A stretch of 64,000 nucleotides of DNA from Cinnamomum chago. Lineage: Eukaryota > Streptophyta > Magnoliopsida > Laurales > Lauraceae. This document shows positions 1 to 12,519 of the stretch, one piece after another (within the stretch, counting starts at the first letter, position 1; every line of letters begins with the position of its first letter). Location: assembly GCA_038049695.1 (NCBI GenBank), contig CP142451.1:36841501-36905500 (forward strand), given 5' to 3'. Made by a program: the position numbers and the translations under genes. The notes under the pieces are model-generated. The model was not told where the DNA came from and ran no database searches. It worked only from the letters and a program-made list of their open reading frames with translations.

Positions 1-1454
1 TTAGTGGGGGGGGTGTCTAATTACATTACTGGTTTGGTTAATGAGTTAATGTGGAGAGGAAAGAGGACGTGGGAGAGAGAGGGCATTGGGAGGGGGTCAA
101 AGTAAATAGAAAAGGTCAAAATCAATTTAACAATTGAGGCTGATGTCTCAATTGAAATCAGTCTCTTTCATATATGGATTTCTTGCAATCTCAATTCTTA
201 ACCATTTTTATAGGAAAACCATGTCTACATGAGTGCATTGTCGTTCCTGGGCCTTAGATAAAATAATGCTTCCTCTTTGCTATGTTGCTTGATATATATT
301 TTCCTCATATTCCTCAAACCAGTAATGTTGATTCATTGCAAAGGAAATAATGATAAATTTAAGAATCGCCGGATTTTATTCAAGAAAGGGAGACTCGGAT
401 ATAAAAATTGTCTCATGGCAAAAGGGCCTTGGAGATTCAAAAGTTGGGAGAAAAATTGTCAGCCGGCAAAAAGTGAAGAGAGATTAAAAAATTGGGAGAA
501 AATAATTAAGTCAAATGCATTCAGAACCAATGGGCCCACATTAGTATTCCCACCAAATTGTTCACTGGCTTGTTGATTTGGTAAAAACCTAGCATACCAA
601 TCATGTTCTCCAATCAAGTGTGGTGCATAAAAAACCAACGTTAAGTTTGTGGAGTATAATTTAGCTTTAATTTCAGCTATCATGGCTGATAAATAAGAAA
701 GACAAAATCTTTAAAAATAATAAATAAGAAAGAGAAATGTGTTAGGTGGTTTTAACGGAGATCATTTCGTTACGAAATCTTACAAAATTTTCAAAATCCT
801 CGTAAATGCATGATTCTGTTACAATTCCATTTTCAAAGAATTTGTTTGATAAATAAGAAAACCCAGAATTTGTAACTACACCCTTTGTTATAATTCTGAC
901 ATGGATGTTCTTGAACCCACATGACATGTTTAAAAAATTCCTTTGTGTGATGTTTGTATTGTTGAACTCATTATGGTTGTATTGTTAGATGTTCATTTAA
1001 GTGGCTGAGCATGCAACCATAGCACTTGGTATTGTTACCTGTAAAGTCCCTTATTTCAGTTTTTTCTTTATGAACAGAGTGCTTTTAATTCATTCTGTTT
1101 TTTAACTATTATAAGAAATCACTACTACCTAAAGTAAAACCTCATATCATTTTGTTGCAACTATCTTGGAAGAAGGTCCATCCACTGGAGTGACTGAAGT
1201 GGGCAGTGACATGTTGGAACTTGAGTCGAATTGGAATATGCATAAACAAACATTGTTAGTAAGTTAACAGAATAATTAAATGATTATAATGTCACTATAC
1301 CTTTTCTTTTCACGGTGTGTGACACAATTGCCTTCACATTCTTAAAAATGAAATTGCAACTGTGGGTGACACAACTGCTTTCACCTCACCAAAAAGAGAA
1401 AAAAAAAAAAAAAGAGACAGTGATAACACAAAACAATACAAAACAATAATTCTC
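1..1454. other. Left flank without a confident gene; one exon-like patch
   Basis: AT-rich sequence with no recognisable complete gene. One patch at about 1147-1260 looks coding on both strands. On minus, a possible terminal exon at 1147-1219 follows a branch-point-like ttactaac and an AG acceptor and ends at TGA. On plus, an open stretch ends at a canonical donor gtaagt at 1259. The two readings exclude each other and neither gives a family I recognise. It lies 240 bp from the insertion site of the element at 1460-9208, so it could belong to a host gene interrupted by that element. Confidence 0.25.
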
Positions 1455-1459
1455 CGTCC

Positions 1460-3036
1460 TGAGAGTCCGGGATCCTAACCCTAGAGGGAGGGTGAATAGG
1501 GTGAGCTACGAATTAGTGACCAATTATGCCAAATTTTAACTTCTTTAAAATTAACTAGTCACAAGTGATGATTAAGTAAATAAATGCGGAAGCTAACTGA
1601 AATAATCACCACAAAGCATTCACCATCACACAATGATTTATAGTGGTTCGGCCTTAATGCCTACATCCACTACCTGCTTGTGAACCAACACCCCATCGGA
1701 TTTTCACTATCTATGCTTTTCAAAAAGGCTAAGCAATAACCTTTACAAAGATGTTTCTCTAGGCTAAACAACAACCTATCAATGTGCTTTTCTAGGTTAA
1801 GCAATAACCTTTACAAGATGTTTTTCCAAGGCAAAGCAATAACCTCTATAATGATGCTTTTCTTAGGCTAAGCAATAACCTTTACGAGATGAATAATTTC
1901 TCTCAAAGTAGTGTCTACACAAACACTCAAAGAGATACAATTTAAACTCAATACGTTTGCCTCTTAAATAGGTTGATATGAAAGTTAAAACAAGATACAA
2001 ACATACACAAACAAGTAGCTAAGGTGTGTGCTTAAAGAGTATGAATGTTTACTTCAATCAATTTCTAAAATGAAGCTCTTAAATGAATGCTTGATGCATT
2101 TGAAAATCTAAGTATAGAAATTGATGATTGAAGTGATGAGCTAATCACATGAAATATTCACAACAACTTGGAAAGACATACTACACAAGTTATATGAAGT
2201 TTAAAGACTGAAACACGTGTGATTGAGACATGAGTGTTTGCAAAACAATCTAATATGCTTAAGTGATTTAGTTTTTGCAAAACAACTCAGTTAAACCTAG
2301 AAATCATGCTAATATGGAGTTTCAAAGAGTTGAACATGCATGGATTTCAAATGGAATGGAAATCAACCTTAACTTGGAAATATATACCTTTAAATCTCAA
2401 ACATTTGGATTTCCATTTGCCCTCTAGCTTTCTCAGCTTATTCCTCTTCCTTAGGCTTCAATACAGTTCCAAAGATTCACTCAACAAGCCTTTTTAAAGA
2501 GAGGAATGAAATGAACTTTTATAGAAAAAACAGTCCAACGGCTAGTTGGCTCGGTCGACCTGGCCCAACGGCTAGATTCCCCGGTCAACCCCATGACCCT
2601 TCGGTCGATCGGAAACACTGGCTGTATTTCCCAACGGCTAGTTGGCTCGGTCGACCGGGTACAGGGCTCGGTTGATCGAGTACACTGGCCTGGGAGGAGT
2701 TCCTGCTGAAATTTCAGTTTTCTAAAAAATGAATTTTGGAACTTAGGGCCAGTATGATTTATGCATAACAACAAGATTCTAAAAATGAAGAATGTATGCA
2801 AAACATAAACCTAGATTTCTAACTCGATTTTCCAAAAACATGCATGAGGAACTAGATTTTTGAAAGTGCATTTTAAGTTCTAAAACATGCAGGAATAAAT
2901 CATTTGAAAACCAAATGCATATGCAAGCTAGGAACTCAAATTTCAAAGTCCAAACTAAGATGCATGAGTGTGTGATCAATTGACAGTGAAAGTGATAGTG
3001 TATCCATCAAATTAGCAACATACAAAAAACCTATCA
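1460..3036 (-). repeat. 3' LTR of element 1
   Basis: 1577 bp, the same length as its partner at 7632-9208, with only scattered substitutions. On the element strand it starts TGATAGG (a mutated TGTTAGG) and ends CTCTCA. It contains a cluster of short palindromic motifs of the type CGGTCGACCG at about 2545-2690. Confidence 0.9.
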
Positions 3037-3052
3037 ATCTCCCCCTTTGCAA
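3037..3052 (-). other. Polypurine tract of element 1
   Basis: On the minus strand this reads AAAGGGGGAGA followed by two to three bases and then the TG of the 3' LTR. The composition and position are standard for a plus-strand primer of Copia elements. Further T/C-rich runs continue to about 3310 (several 'tctcccccttt' repeats), so additional upstream purine tracts exist on the element strand. Confidence 0.8.
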
Positions 3053-3759
3053 TTTGATGGCAACTAAGATGATCACAACACTTCTAGGACTTCGACTTTT
3101 CTGAACGGTTCTGAACTTGAAATCTCTTGAATGCAGCTTTGTCCGAATGACCGATTTGGCGTGAGCTTTAACTTTTTCTTTTCAAGATTTCTCCCCCTTT
3201 GTTGGAACTCTCCCCTTGCTCTTTTCATTCAAGCGTTCTCCCTCTTTAGTCCTTGAACAGATCTCCCCCTTAGTTAGATTTGATCTTCTCTCCCCCTTTG
3301 TTTGATCTTCTCTTTGTTGGATCTTCTCTCCCCTTTTGTCATCGAATTGCAAAGGAACATGTATACATGAGAAAACAAATACCTTTTAGTAACACCTATT
3401 ACCAAATGAAATTGAAAATGTAATGCAGAACAGGTTATCATGTATATTGGTTTGTCTATGCAGTGTTTGAATGAAACTAAGACAAAAAAACATTAATTGA
3501 GAGAATATATAGTTCAAAACATCATAAACATTCATCAAGTGAGGAATATTACAAGAAGATACGAGATGAACATGTGAAACTGTAGTTTCATTGATTTAAA
3601 AATAGAAGTTTAGTACAGTATTCACTAATTACTTGACCATTACAAAAATCAAAATAGCATGGTCAGTAATCAAAATATCAGACAGTTGATAGATAAAAAT
3701 ACATCAAAGAAAGTCAGTCTATCACTATCCCCCATAAAAGTGAAAAGCCCTCTTAAGGT

Positions 3760-4907
3760 CTAAGATGAATCTATAGGAGATGGGGGCATCACATCATCAT
3801 GACGCCTGCGGCTACTGGAGATGTTCGAGAGATATTTCAAGGTTTTCTTCATCATCCCTGAAACCTCTTGCCTAAACTCCTGAAACTCTGTACGCATAGT
3901 AGCAACAACTTGCTCCACAGAAGTCATACGATCCTCCAAAGTACGCTGCTGAGGAGGCTCTGGCTGATGAGGCCGAACATCTACTAGATCTGTAGTCACT
4001 GTCTTTGCAGCCTCTATCTCTACATCTCCTTCTGCTACTGGGTTCACTCGCTGTGGTGGTGGAAGCTTCATCAAGAGAATGTTTGCTTTGTTGAAGACAG
4101 TGGTAGACTCAAGTCTCTCTGAAGCTGGAGGAATCACACCAAATGATCTGGCGAGCTGGGTAATCAGAAACCCGAAAGGAGCAGCACATGGCTGAGAGCC
4201 TGTGATAACTCGGATGATGTGGTGCATGATAACTGAAGGAAGGCACATTGGAACACCCATAATCACATTGTATAGGAGATTTGCCATGTAAGGAGTTACT
4301 TATGTCCTATTCCCTTTCCTAGGATAGATGGAATGAGTGAAAATGATATGAATGTTATGAAGGGAAGGAATCATGAGGAGGCCTGAAGACAATGTTTGGA
4401 AGACCAGTTCTCAGATTTACCACATAGAGCTCAAGTCACTGAATCTCTCTCACCAAGAGGCAGAACTTCTGAAATAAACTTTGCTCCATCAGACCTAGGA
4501 ATGCCCAAAATGGAGGAGATCGTATCTATGGTGACCACCTCTTCACCATAAAGGAATCTGGTAGTAAATGTATTAACAGTGGAGGCACAGATAGACTCAT
4601 AAAGGCCATGGACAGATGATGCATAGGTGTTACCACTCCAAGTTAGAATCCTACCCCATCCAATGGCTTCAAGGATAGCGGGGACATCATAGTCCACTAG
4701 ATCTTTAACTATGCGCATCTTCTCTACAATAACCCCTTTGCTTCGAAAAGATTTGACAACCGAGGATGGAGAAGAAATGGGATTGAATCGAATCTCTGGA
4801 GGAGGAGTAGCTTCAGGAGAGGTTGAAAGAGATCTATGGGAAGAAGAAGCTTGGCCTGTTTTAGACTTTTTTCTTGGCCTCCTAAAAGTTTACTTTGTGC
4901 GAGCCAT
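3760..4907 (-). pseudogene. Third ORF of element 1, plant transposon-protein-like
   Basis: Reading minus from an ATG at 4907 gives a basic, Ser/Pro-rich N-terminus with one early stop. A conserved block follows (4718-4431, including GWGRILTWSGNTYASSVHGL), then a frameshift. A second block (4287-3760) contains GVPMCLPSVIMHHI and APFGFLITQLARSFGV and ends in a predicted amphipathic helix. The order (basic start, conserved globular domain, C-terminal helix) matches the ORF at 13798-14977 in element 2. I recall the family as 'putative plant transposon protein' in Pfam; its function is unknown. It sits where Sirevirus elements carry their extra (env-like) ORF, between pol and the 3' LTR. The stop and frameshift make this copy non-functional. 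Confidence 0.65.
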
Positions 4908-5491
4908 TTTTGAAGCTATCAAAGAGTAGAATGCTCAAGGCTAATAAGCAAGCGTTGAAAATGAGTACAGCTACAGCTGACTGAAAAAGTTGTGGTTTAG
5001 GCAATCTGACAAACAGTTGGAGTGTAGAAATTGAAGCTAAGTAGTCCTCAGAAGAATGATGCCCAAAAGATGTGTACAAATGGCTACAAAAACTTCTCAA
5101 AGAAGGTAGAAGACACAACTCTAGACAATTGATTAGCCACACACATCAGAAATTAAAACCAAGGTTGGGATTGGACAGTGAAAGAGCTTTGGATGCACAG
5201 ACTGCTAGATCACAGTATCACAGCATTTTGGCTGAATGAAATTCGATCTCTGGATATGCTGGCAAGAAAGAAATCGTAAGAAGTTGATACCAGTAATCTA
5301 CAGACTTGGAGATGAGATGGAGCCTAGAGAAGCTGATGGGAGAAGATGAATGGCTGTAAGAGAGGGATCTGTCATCAACTAGGGAAAAAGGATGAAGGAA
5401 CCACAACGGCTGAATCACGTTTTAAGGAGGATGAAAACCAACTTAGGAAGCAAATAGGAAGAGGAACCCAAGCACTCTGCTATAGACCTGC

Positions 5492-5516
5492 AAAAAAAAA
5501 AAAAAAAAAAAAAAAA
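5492..5516 (+). repeat. A25 homopolymer
   Basis: An uninterrupted run of 25 A on the plus strand inside element 1, between the gag-like ORF and the third ORF. No gene-like sequence ends at it, so it is probably slippage expansion rather than a retrogene tail. Confidence 0.9.
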
Positions 5517-6157
5517 GGGTTTCTATTTGAAATAGAAACAGCCCAGACTTAACAGATTTAAGTCACTGGGAACGCACGCCCTATCAACCGGTCACTTCAT
5601 GCGGTCAACCAGCCAAATTGGGAAAACCTGACTTTCTGATCAGGTTCATAGTAAAAAGTTCAGAGTTTTTGGGGAGAATCTATATGCAATCTACCCCTAA
5701 CCCAGCTATCCTACAAGCTTAATAAAATTTAGAAAATAGATTTTATGAAATCAATTCTAAATCATTCCATTTGTAATATAGAAGACTTGTAACACTAAAA
5801 TCATTTTTCAAAAACATTTAATTTTGACAAATATGGTTTGACTATGAATCCATTCAAATAAACAAATTTGAAAAACAAATCAACTGACTAAGAAAGTGTA
5901 ACTTTTAAGAAAATCTTTTTCAAATCAAATTGATCATAAACATGCATTTTATCATAAAGTACCTTTTAAATTCAAAATGCATTTTCAACAAGTAAGACTC
6001 AAACAAATGAATCTGAAACCTATAGAAGATACTAAGAAAGGTAGAAAGTACTAGAATCAAACCAACTACACATAACAATGAGAGAAGGTTGGTCCTATCT
6101 AACTAAAATGCCTTAGTATTTGTCTAAAGGTCCAACCTTAGGTATCCATCTAAGGTC

Positions 6158-7517
6158 TTAAACTTTGGAGTCTATGTTTGAAATCCCACCAACTAGAGGA
6201 GATAAAGATTGAGTTCTTTTAGACTTGACATCATATCTTTGAGGTTTGACTATTTTATATTTAGATTGATGATTAGTCTCTGGAAGTTGGTGTTTCATTT
6301 TCTTTTTATTCTTCTCATTTCTTTTAGCTTTTTCTCCTTCTTTTTGTCTTTTGAACTTTAAGTTTAACTTTTCAACCTTTTTCAAGAGTTCTTTCATTTC
6401 CAATGTTAGAGGAGGTAAAGTGAGAAATTTCTTTTTGATAGATTTATTTTGACTATTAGTCTTTTTAATGTCTATCTTAGATGACTCTTGTTGAAATGTT
6501 TTAACTTGTTTGAACTTCCTAGAGTCTTCCTTGGAATTCAATGTCTTACCCTTCATAAAATTAGATTTTGCTTTCTTAGGTTCAAAGATGGGTTTAGACA
6601 TATGATTTTTTCTTAATTTGCACTCAAATTTGAAATGCCCTTCGTTACCACAATAATGACATTTTATTTTGGGCAAAGGAGAATGAGTGCTAGAGAAAGA
6701 GGACTCACCTTTCACAAATGTGTTGGTGAAATTAGGGCCATGTGAAGTATACCTATCAAATCCAAGACCCGTCCTATCTCTTTGAGATTTACCCAATCTA
6801 AAAAAGTTTTCAAATTTCTCTTCACCTTGGGTAAATTTGCACTCATACTTTTGTTTGTAGCTTTCAAGTTGAGTGACTTGGTTTATAAGGTTTGAATTTT
6901 CATTTTTAACTTTAAGTAATTCATTTTCAATTCCCTTATTGTTGTTTAGTTCTTCATGGGCAAGTTTTAAATCAAATTTAAGTTCATTAATAACATTAGA
7001 TCCAAGTTCTAGAGTTTTTACCTTATTTTGAGAATTAGATAAATTTTCCTTAAAAAATATTCAACTTGGATTCTAGGTTGTTAATATTTTTGTCTTGCCT
7101 TTGTAATTGATCTCTTAGTTTTGAATTTTCCTTATTAAGATCATCATTTTTTATTTTTAGTTCATTTAGATCATCTTTAATATTATATAGGTTATTCAAA
7201 GAGATCATAAACTTAGAATCTGAACAATGTATTACTTCTTCTTTCTCTCTAAGTTCATCTTTTGAAGAAACTAATTCTTTGTTTAGATTTTTAGATTCTT
7301 CTTTTAATTTTTTAATTTTCTTAACAAGCTATAAGGAAAATATACATAAATCATCATAAGCTTGTTGAAGGTCATCTTCATTTTCATCATTTTCTTCTTC
7401 TCTTAAATCAGATTGAGATTCATTAAATTGAAGGTTTGAATCTCCAATAGATGGAAGAAGGAGGAGACTAGAGGAATCTACACAAGAATCTAAACTATCT
7501 AATATAGTGGAATCCAT
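6158..7517 (-). pseudogene. Gag-like ORF of element 1: coiled coil plus zinc knuckle
   Basis: From ATG at 7517 the minus strand encodes an acidic N-terminus (DLREEENDENEDDLQQAY). A long Lys/Glu/Leu-rich region, probably coiled coil, follows with one stop near 7329 and a frameshift near 7050. The open block 6796-6158 carries GLGFDRYTS and a CCHC knuckle, CHYCGNEGHFKFEC (CX2CX4HX4C), then a Lys-rich tail. Element 2 has the same order: coiled coil, GLGFDYG, CCHC knuckle. The ORF therefore corresponds to the distal part of a Sirevirus Gag. The usual N-terminal UBN2-type Gag domain, seen at 23135 in element 2, is absent. The expected role is binding RNA in the virus-like particle. Confidence 0.7.
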
Positions 7518-7617
7518 TCAAATAATTTTCATGAAAACACAACACTAGGGTTTTAACTCTAGGTTTTTACACCTAATCAATAGTTCCAAAATACTTGATC
7601 CTAAATTAGAGCACAAG

Positions 7618-7629
7618 TCTCTGATACCA
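7618..7629 (-). other. Primer-binding site of element 1 (initiator tRNA-Met)
   Basis: Minus strand reads TGGTATCAGAG starting 2 nt inside the 5' LTR boundary. It is complementary to the 3' end of initiator methionine tRNA, the usual Copia primer. The last base differs from the consensus found in element 2. Confidence 0.88.
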
Positions 7630-7631
7630 AT

Positions 7632-9208
7632 TGAGAGTCCGGGATCCTAACCCTAGAGGGAGGGTGAATAGGGTGAGCTACGAATTAGTGACCAATTATG
7701 CCAAATTTTAACTTCTTTAAAATTAACTAGTCACAAGTGATGATTAAGTAAATAAATGCGGAAGCTTACTGAAACAATCACCACAAAGCATTCACCATCA
7801 CACAATGATTTATAGTGGTTCGGCCTCAATGCCTACATCCACTACCGGCTTGTAAACCAACACCCCACCAGATTTCCACTATCTATGTTTTTCAAAAAGG
7901 CTAAGCAATAACCTTTACAAAGATGTTTTTCTAGGCTAAATAACAACCTATCAATGTTTTTTTCTAGGTTAAGCAATAACCTTTACAAGATGCTTTTCCA
8001 AGGCTAAGCAATAACCTCTACAATGATGCTTTTCTTAGGCTAAGTAATAACCTTTACAAGATGAATAATTTCTCTCAAAGTAGTGTCTACACAAACACTC
8101 AAAGAGATACAATTTAAGCTCAATACATTTTCCTCTTCAATAGACTAATATGAAAGTTAAAACAAGATACAAACATACACAAACAAGTAGCTAAGGTGTG
8201 TGCTCAAAGTGTATGAATGTTTACTTCAATCAATTTCTAAAATGAACATCTTAAATGAATGGTTGATGCATTTGAAAATCTAAGTACAGAAATTGATGAT
8301 TGAAGTGATGAGCTAATCACATGAAATATTCACAACAACTTGGAAAGACATACTACACAAGTTATATGAAGTTTAAAGACTGAGACACACGTGATTGAGA
8401 CATGAGTGTTTGCAAAACAGTCTAATATGCTTAAGTGATTTGGTGTTTACAAAACAACTCAGTTAAAGCTAGAAATCATGCTAATATGGAGTTTCAAAGA
8501 GTTGAACATGCATGGATTTCAAATGGAATTGAAATCAACCTTAACTTGGAAATATATACCTTTAAATCTCAAACATTTGGATTTCCATTTGCCCTCTAGC
8601 TTTCTCAACTTATTCCTCTTCCTTAGGCTTCAATACAGTTCCAAAGATTCACTCAACAAGCCTTTTTAAAGAGAGGAATGAAATGAACTTTTATAGAAAA
8701 AAAAGTCCAACGACTAGTTGACTCGGTCGACCTGGTCCAACGGCTAGATTCCCCGGTCGAACCCATGACCCTTCGGTCAATCGGAAACACTGGTTGTATT
8801 TCCCAACGGCTAGTTGGCTCGGTCAACCGGGTACAGGGCTCGGTCGATCGAGTACACTGGCCTGGGAGGAATTCCTGCTGAAATTTCAGTTTTCTAAAAA
8901 ATGAATCTTGGAACTCAAGGCCAGTATGATTTATACATAACAACAAGATTCTAAAGCTGAAGAACGTAGGCAAAACACAAACCTAGTTTTCTAACTTGAT
9001 TTTCCAAAAACATGCATATGGAACTAGATTTTTGAAAGTGCATTTTAAGTTCTAAAACATGCAGGAATAAATCATTTGAAAACCAAATGCGTATGCAAGC
9101 TAGGAACTCAAATTTCAAAGTCCAAACTAAGATGCATAAGTGTGTGATTAATTGACAGTGAAAGTAATAGTGCATCCATCATATTAGCAACATACAAAAA
9201 ACCTAACA
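7632..9208 (-). repeat. 5' LTR of element 1
   Basis: 1577 bp, TGTTAGG...CTCTCA on the minus strand, nearly identical to 1460-3036. It carries the palindromic CGGTCGACC-type cluster at about 8720-8860. A more distant relative is the solo LTR at 33643-35594. Confidence 0.9.
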
Positions 9209-9213
9209 CGTCC

Positions 9214-12200
9214 AAATTCAGTTTTCACTTTTTGCCGAAAATGCTCAATGACTTTACCCATAGCCGAGATGCCGTTACTTTTCTGATCCATGCATAAAGG
9301 TTGCAATGTTTCATTACCAAATGAACCATGCCTCAAAAGCATTTCATCCAAAAAATTGACACTTCACCATGGAAAATATTTCCAACTTAATATGATCAAT
9401 GTTTTAATTGTCAAATTTTGAGGCTATTGATTACAGTTCAACATCCATTTAAACAGTTCTTTCAGCATATGATTTATATGTAGTTTGGCAAATATATGGA
9501 TTAAGTTAATTCGAAAAGTTTTCCCCAACCAACGCATTTGTTATTAAAATAAAATAATAGCAAAGTGAAAAATGTACTGCACTTAAGAAGGTATAGGAAA
9601 ATAGAATGCAATTGTAAAGGAAAAGTATGAATTGATAAAGAGGTCCATCATTCACCTATGGGCTCATCTTTCAGTTAATATAATTAAGTTTGATATTAGT
9701 TTTTTTCTTGAGAGGGAGGGATCGAGAGATTAGTTTCAGTATATCAGCTTTTAAGCCCATGCATGTACTTAATGAACCAGCCTAAACCAGGGATTATGGA
9801 TTCCGATTGCTCAATGGATCTAGAATAGGTGGACCATCTTGGCATAATATCCTAAAAAGGGTTCAACATATAACAGGAGAAATGCTGAACATCATTTTTA
9901 ATCATATATAGCAAGTAAGAAATTAAAAAAAAAAAAAAAAGTTTTCTATGATAAACTGTAACCAACCCATTACAAGCATAACTATCCTTTATCTCAGATT
10001 TTCTTTCATCGCAATCACCCTAATGATTTGTCACAAGCATCATGCCTTTACAGGTTTGGTTCATATGTTAAATCACACAATATACAACCATTGAACAACA
10101 TTTCAAACTTTCAATATTAAATCATTGAATAGATGAAATTGTTTATTGAGATTTCAATTATTGGATTGTAAAACATAGACAAAATATGGAACCATGCCAC
10201 TCTTGAGGCCTCACATACCATAGCAACAAAGAACTGCATAACATCTATTTACTTTACTTCCTCCAAATAAATATTTTATCATTATACTTCTAAATTTCTA
10301 TCAGTTGAATTAACTTTTCACCAAATTTCTCTTTAATAGATAATGTCACAACTCAATCATTATAGATGACAAACAAAGAAGAGGACCTTCTTTACATTGA
10401 AAAAAGAAAGAAAGAAGGAAGAGCTCAATCAACCAAAATCTAAAATTTCCAAACATGATTTCTAATTGTCACTTTAAAAAATTTGTTGTCTGCTGCCTAC
10501 AGCAAGAACATCCCATGATTTCAAATTATGCTAATGAAAGGGAAATGATTTGAGAGATTCATCTCATTGAGAAGATATGTGGAAACCTCGGAATTAGAAA
10601 TTACCAAAACTTAAAAAATTGCACTTAAAAACACCAAACAATTTGTTATCATCAGCATAAATATGGACTGAAATTAATGCCCATATCAAAATGGTGAGAT
10701 TAAACAACTCATCAAATACAATTATAAAATCAGTGCCTAACAACTTAAATCTTGTCCACATCATAGTTCTCTTTCAAATAAGAATCCAAAAGGCAGCAAG
10801 AGAGAACAGGCAATTATCACTAACGCCTGCAACTTATCCAAATAATAGTAGTGTAGTAACACCAATCTACATAGAAAAATGGCGTAGAGGCTCCTAAATA
10901 CAATCATAATGTTCAAATGTAACTACAAACAATTTAAAGTGCACCACCAAAGGTTTTAAATAATGGCTATAAAATAATGATTTAAATGTTCCATTGGGTG
11001 AAACAGAAATTAAGGTCCTAATATGAGTGATAGTAAGCATTGCAATTCAGCTGCATTGTCTATGTCGCTTAGCCTTGTGAGTGAACACGATTGACTTGGG
11101 TCCCTGCTTCTGTTTATCTTCACTTAATATTTAATAATTTCCAAGAGTATGACTCGTTTTTCTTTGATTTTACTCATATTACATGACTAAACCCATAAAG
11201 GAACAATTGTCTCACATGTCTTCTTTACACATGGATTAATTACGTTTATTAAACATGACTAAATAATATACATATGAGGGCATTTGGAGTTTTTTTCATC
11301 TTTTCAAACATACCCACTGTCATGAATGGTCCAAAGCTCCCTCTTATCTTCTAATTCAAATTCCATAGTTGTGAACATAATACTATACAGAGTGTGGTGT
11401 CCTTGCTCTTTCCTCTGCTCTTTAATTGTGTGTTCAAGTCACCCATATCACATCCCTGCATGTGAAGTAGACATGATTCAGAGATCATACAAGTCAACAG
11501 TATAATGAATTTGCGATGTTTCAAATTTTAGAACTCTCAAGAAATAGCAGATTGGAAATTGTGCTTTGTTTCATGCTTATTTAAACAGCTTGGTAACCTA
11601 AATTTGATTTGTTAGGTAGAGACAATGAGTTGATTGGTTTTATGCAGCCCAATACATGCCACAAAATGCAGTGTATGTCCTAAATGCATTTTACCTAGAA
11701 ATTTGTAGCATATCTCAAGTTATTTGACCTGCTTCCTTTCATAGAGAAAAGAACCATATACAATGAATATGGTAAGAGAGAAGATGCTACACTTATAAAA
11801 GGGGTTAAATCCTTTGAAATAGTCATGTCACTAAGAGATGCAAATTCAATCGGACTTTTAATCAAACACCTCATGCTCCACTTAAGATTTATCAAGGAAG
11901 AAGGAAGGAAAAAAAAAAAACCTTAGCCCTTTAGATTCGATTTCTATAGGACTTGTGATCAAACACTATAGTGCCCCAACAAAAAAAAAAAAAAAAACCT
12001 TCAAAAAAAAAATACATACGAACAGTCCGTGCCCATCTTAAATGTTTTGAAAATGAAGGAAAAAAAAAAAAACCACCACATACGTACGTATGGTACTCCA
12101 ATAGTGGGAAAACAAAACGTTGGTCCAAGACGGTAGGATTTGGTTTTCTCTTTTTACTTTCTTCTTTTTTTTTGGCAAAACACATTTCGGTTTGCCACCA

Positions 12201-12514
12201 AAAAACCCTAATATTGTAGTCAAGTGTGTTATTCTTGCAAACATGGATCAGATTTCAGACCCGCATGGCCTCATCTTCTTGCTCTTGCCATTGGCTAAGA
12301 AATTAATACCTTGCCATTAGTAAATAAATCCAATCTCTACAATCTTGTTCCTCCAGCTCCAATCTTCTCAATTCTAAAAGACATCAAAATAAAAACTAAC
12401 CTTTTGATAGTTATAATGAAAATACCTCTTCACATCTTGCTTAAACATTCTTTTGTTGTGAAATGGCTTGGAGGAGTTACAGAAGGAAGTTGTGTGTAGC
12501 ACATAAGGAATGTG
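9214..12514 (-). other. Region between two retroelements with exon-like pieces of an unidentified host gene
   Basis: Mostly AT-rich, intron-like sequence with several A/T homopolymers near 11910-12180. Two minus-strand patches look like exons. (1) 9229-9363 is open for about 45 codons after an AG acceptor and includes LRHGSFGNETLQPLCMDQ and GKVIEHFRQK, with a possible GTGAAA donor. (2) 12401-12466 is a 66-nt phase-0 unit between a pyrimidine-rich acceptor ending ctccaag and donor gttagt; it encodes KRMFKQDVKRYFHYNYQK within its 22 codons. A weaker patch lies at 11020-11115. I do not recognise the protein. Both flanking elements insert next to these patches, so the gene is probably either broken or carrying very large introns. 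Confidence 0.35.
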
Positions 12515-12519
12515 GAAGG

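Larger units (their letters stand above)
1460..9208 (-). mobile_element. Non-autonomous Sirevirus-like Copia LTR retrotransposon (element 1)
   Basis: A complete LTR element in minus orientation: 5' LTR at 7632-9208, primer-binding site, internal region 3037-7631, polypurine tract, 3' LTR at 1460-3036. A perfect 5-bp duplication CGTCC flanks it (1455-1459 and 9209-9213). The internal 4.6 kb encodes a gag-like coiled-coil/zinc-knuckle protein and a third ORF resembling the plant transposon-protein family. I find no protease, integrase, RT or RNase H motif on either strand. It must therefore have moved with enzymes supplied in trans, plausibly by a relative of the element at 12520-24031, which has the same two accessory modules around a full pol. 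Confidence 0.88.

Noticed and set aside
4890-4907. Protein start MARTK, identical to the histone H3 N-terminus
   Set aside because: Only five residues match, followed by a stop; it is the start of the third ORF of element 1, a coincidence.
5492-5516. A25 as a retrogene or captured-mRNA tail
   Set aside because: No gene-like sequence precedes it on the plus strand and no TSD flanks it.
1460-9208. CRISPR-like or direct-repeat array reading of the repeated LTR phrases (for example 'ctaagcaataacc' at 1720-1880)
   Set aside because: The phrases are irregularly spaced degenerate repeats inside LTRs of a plant retroelement.
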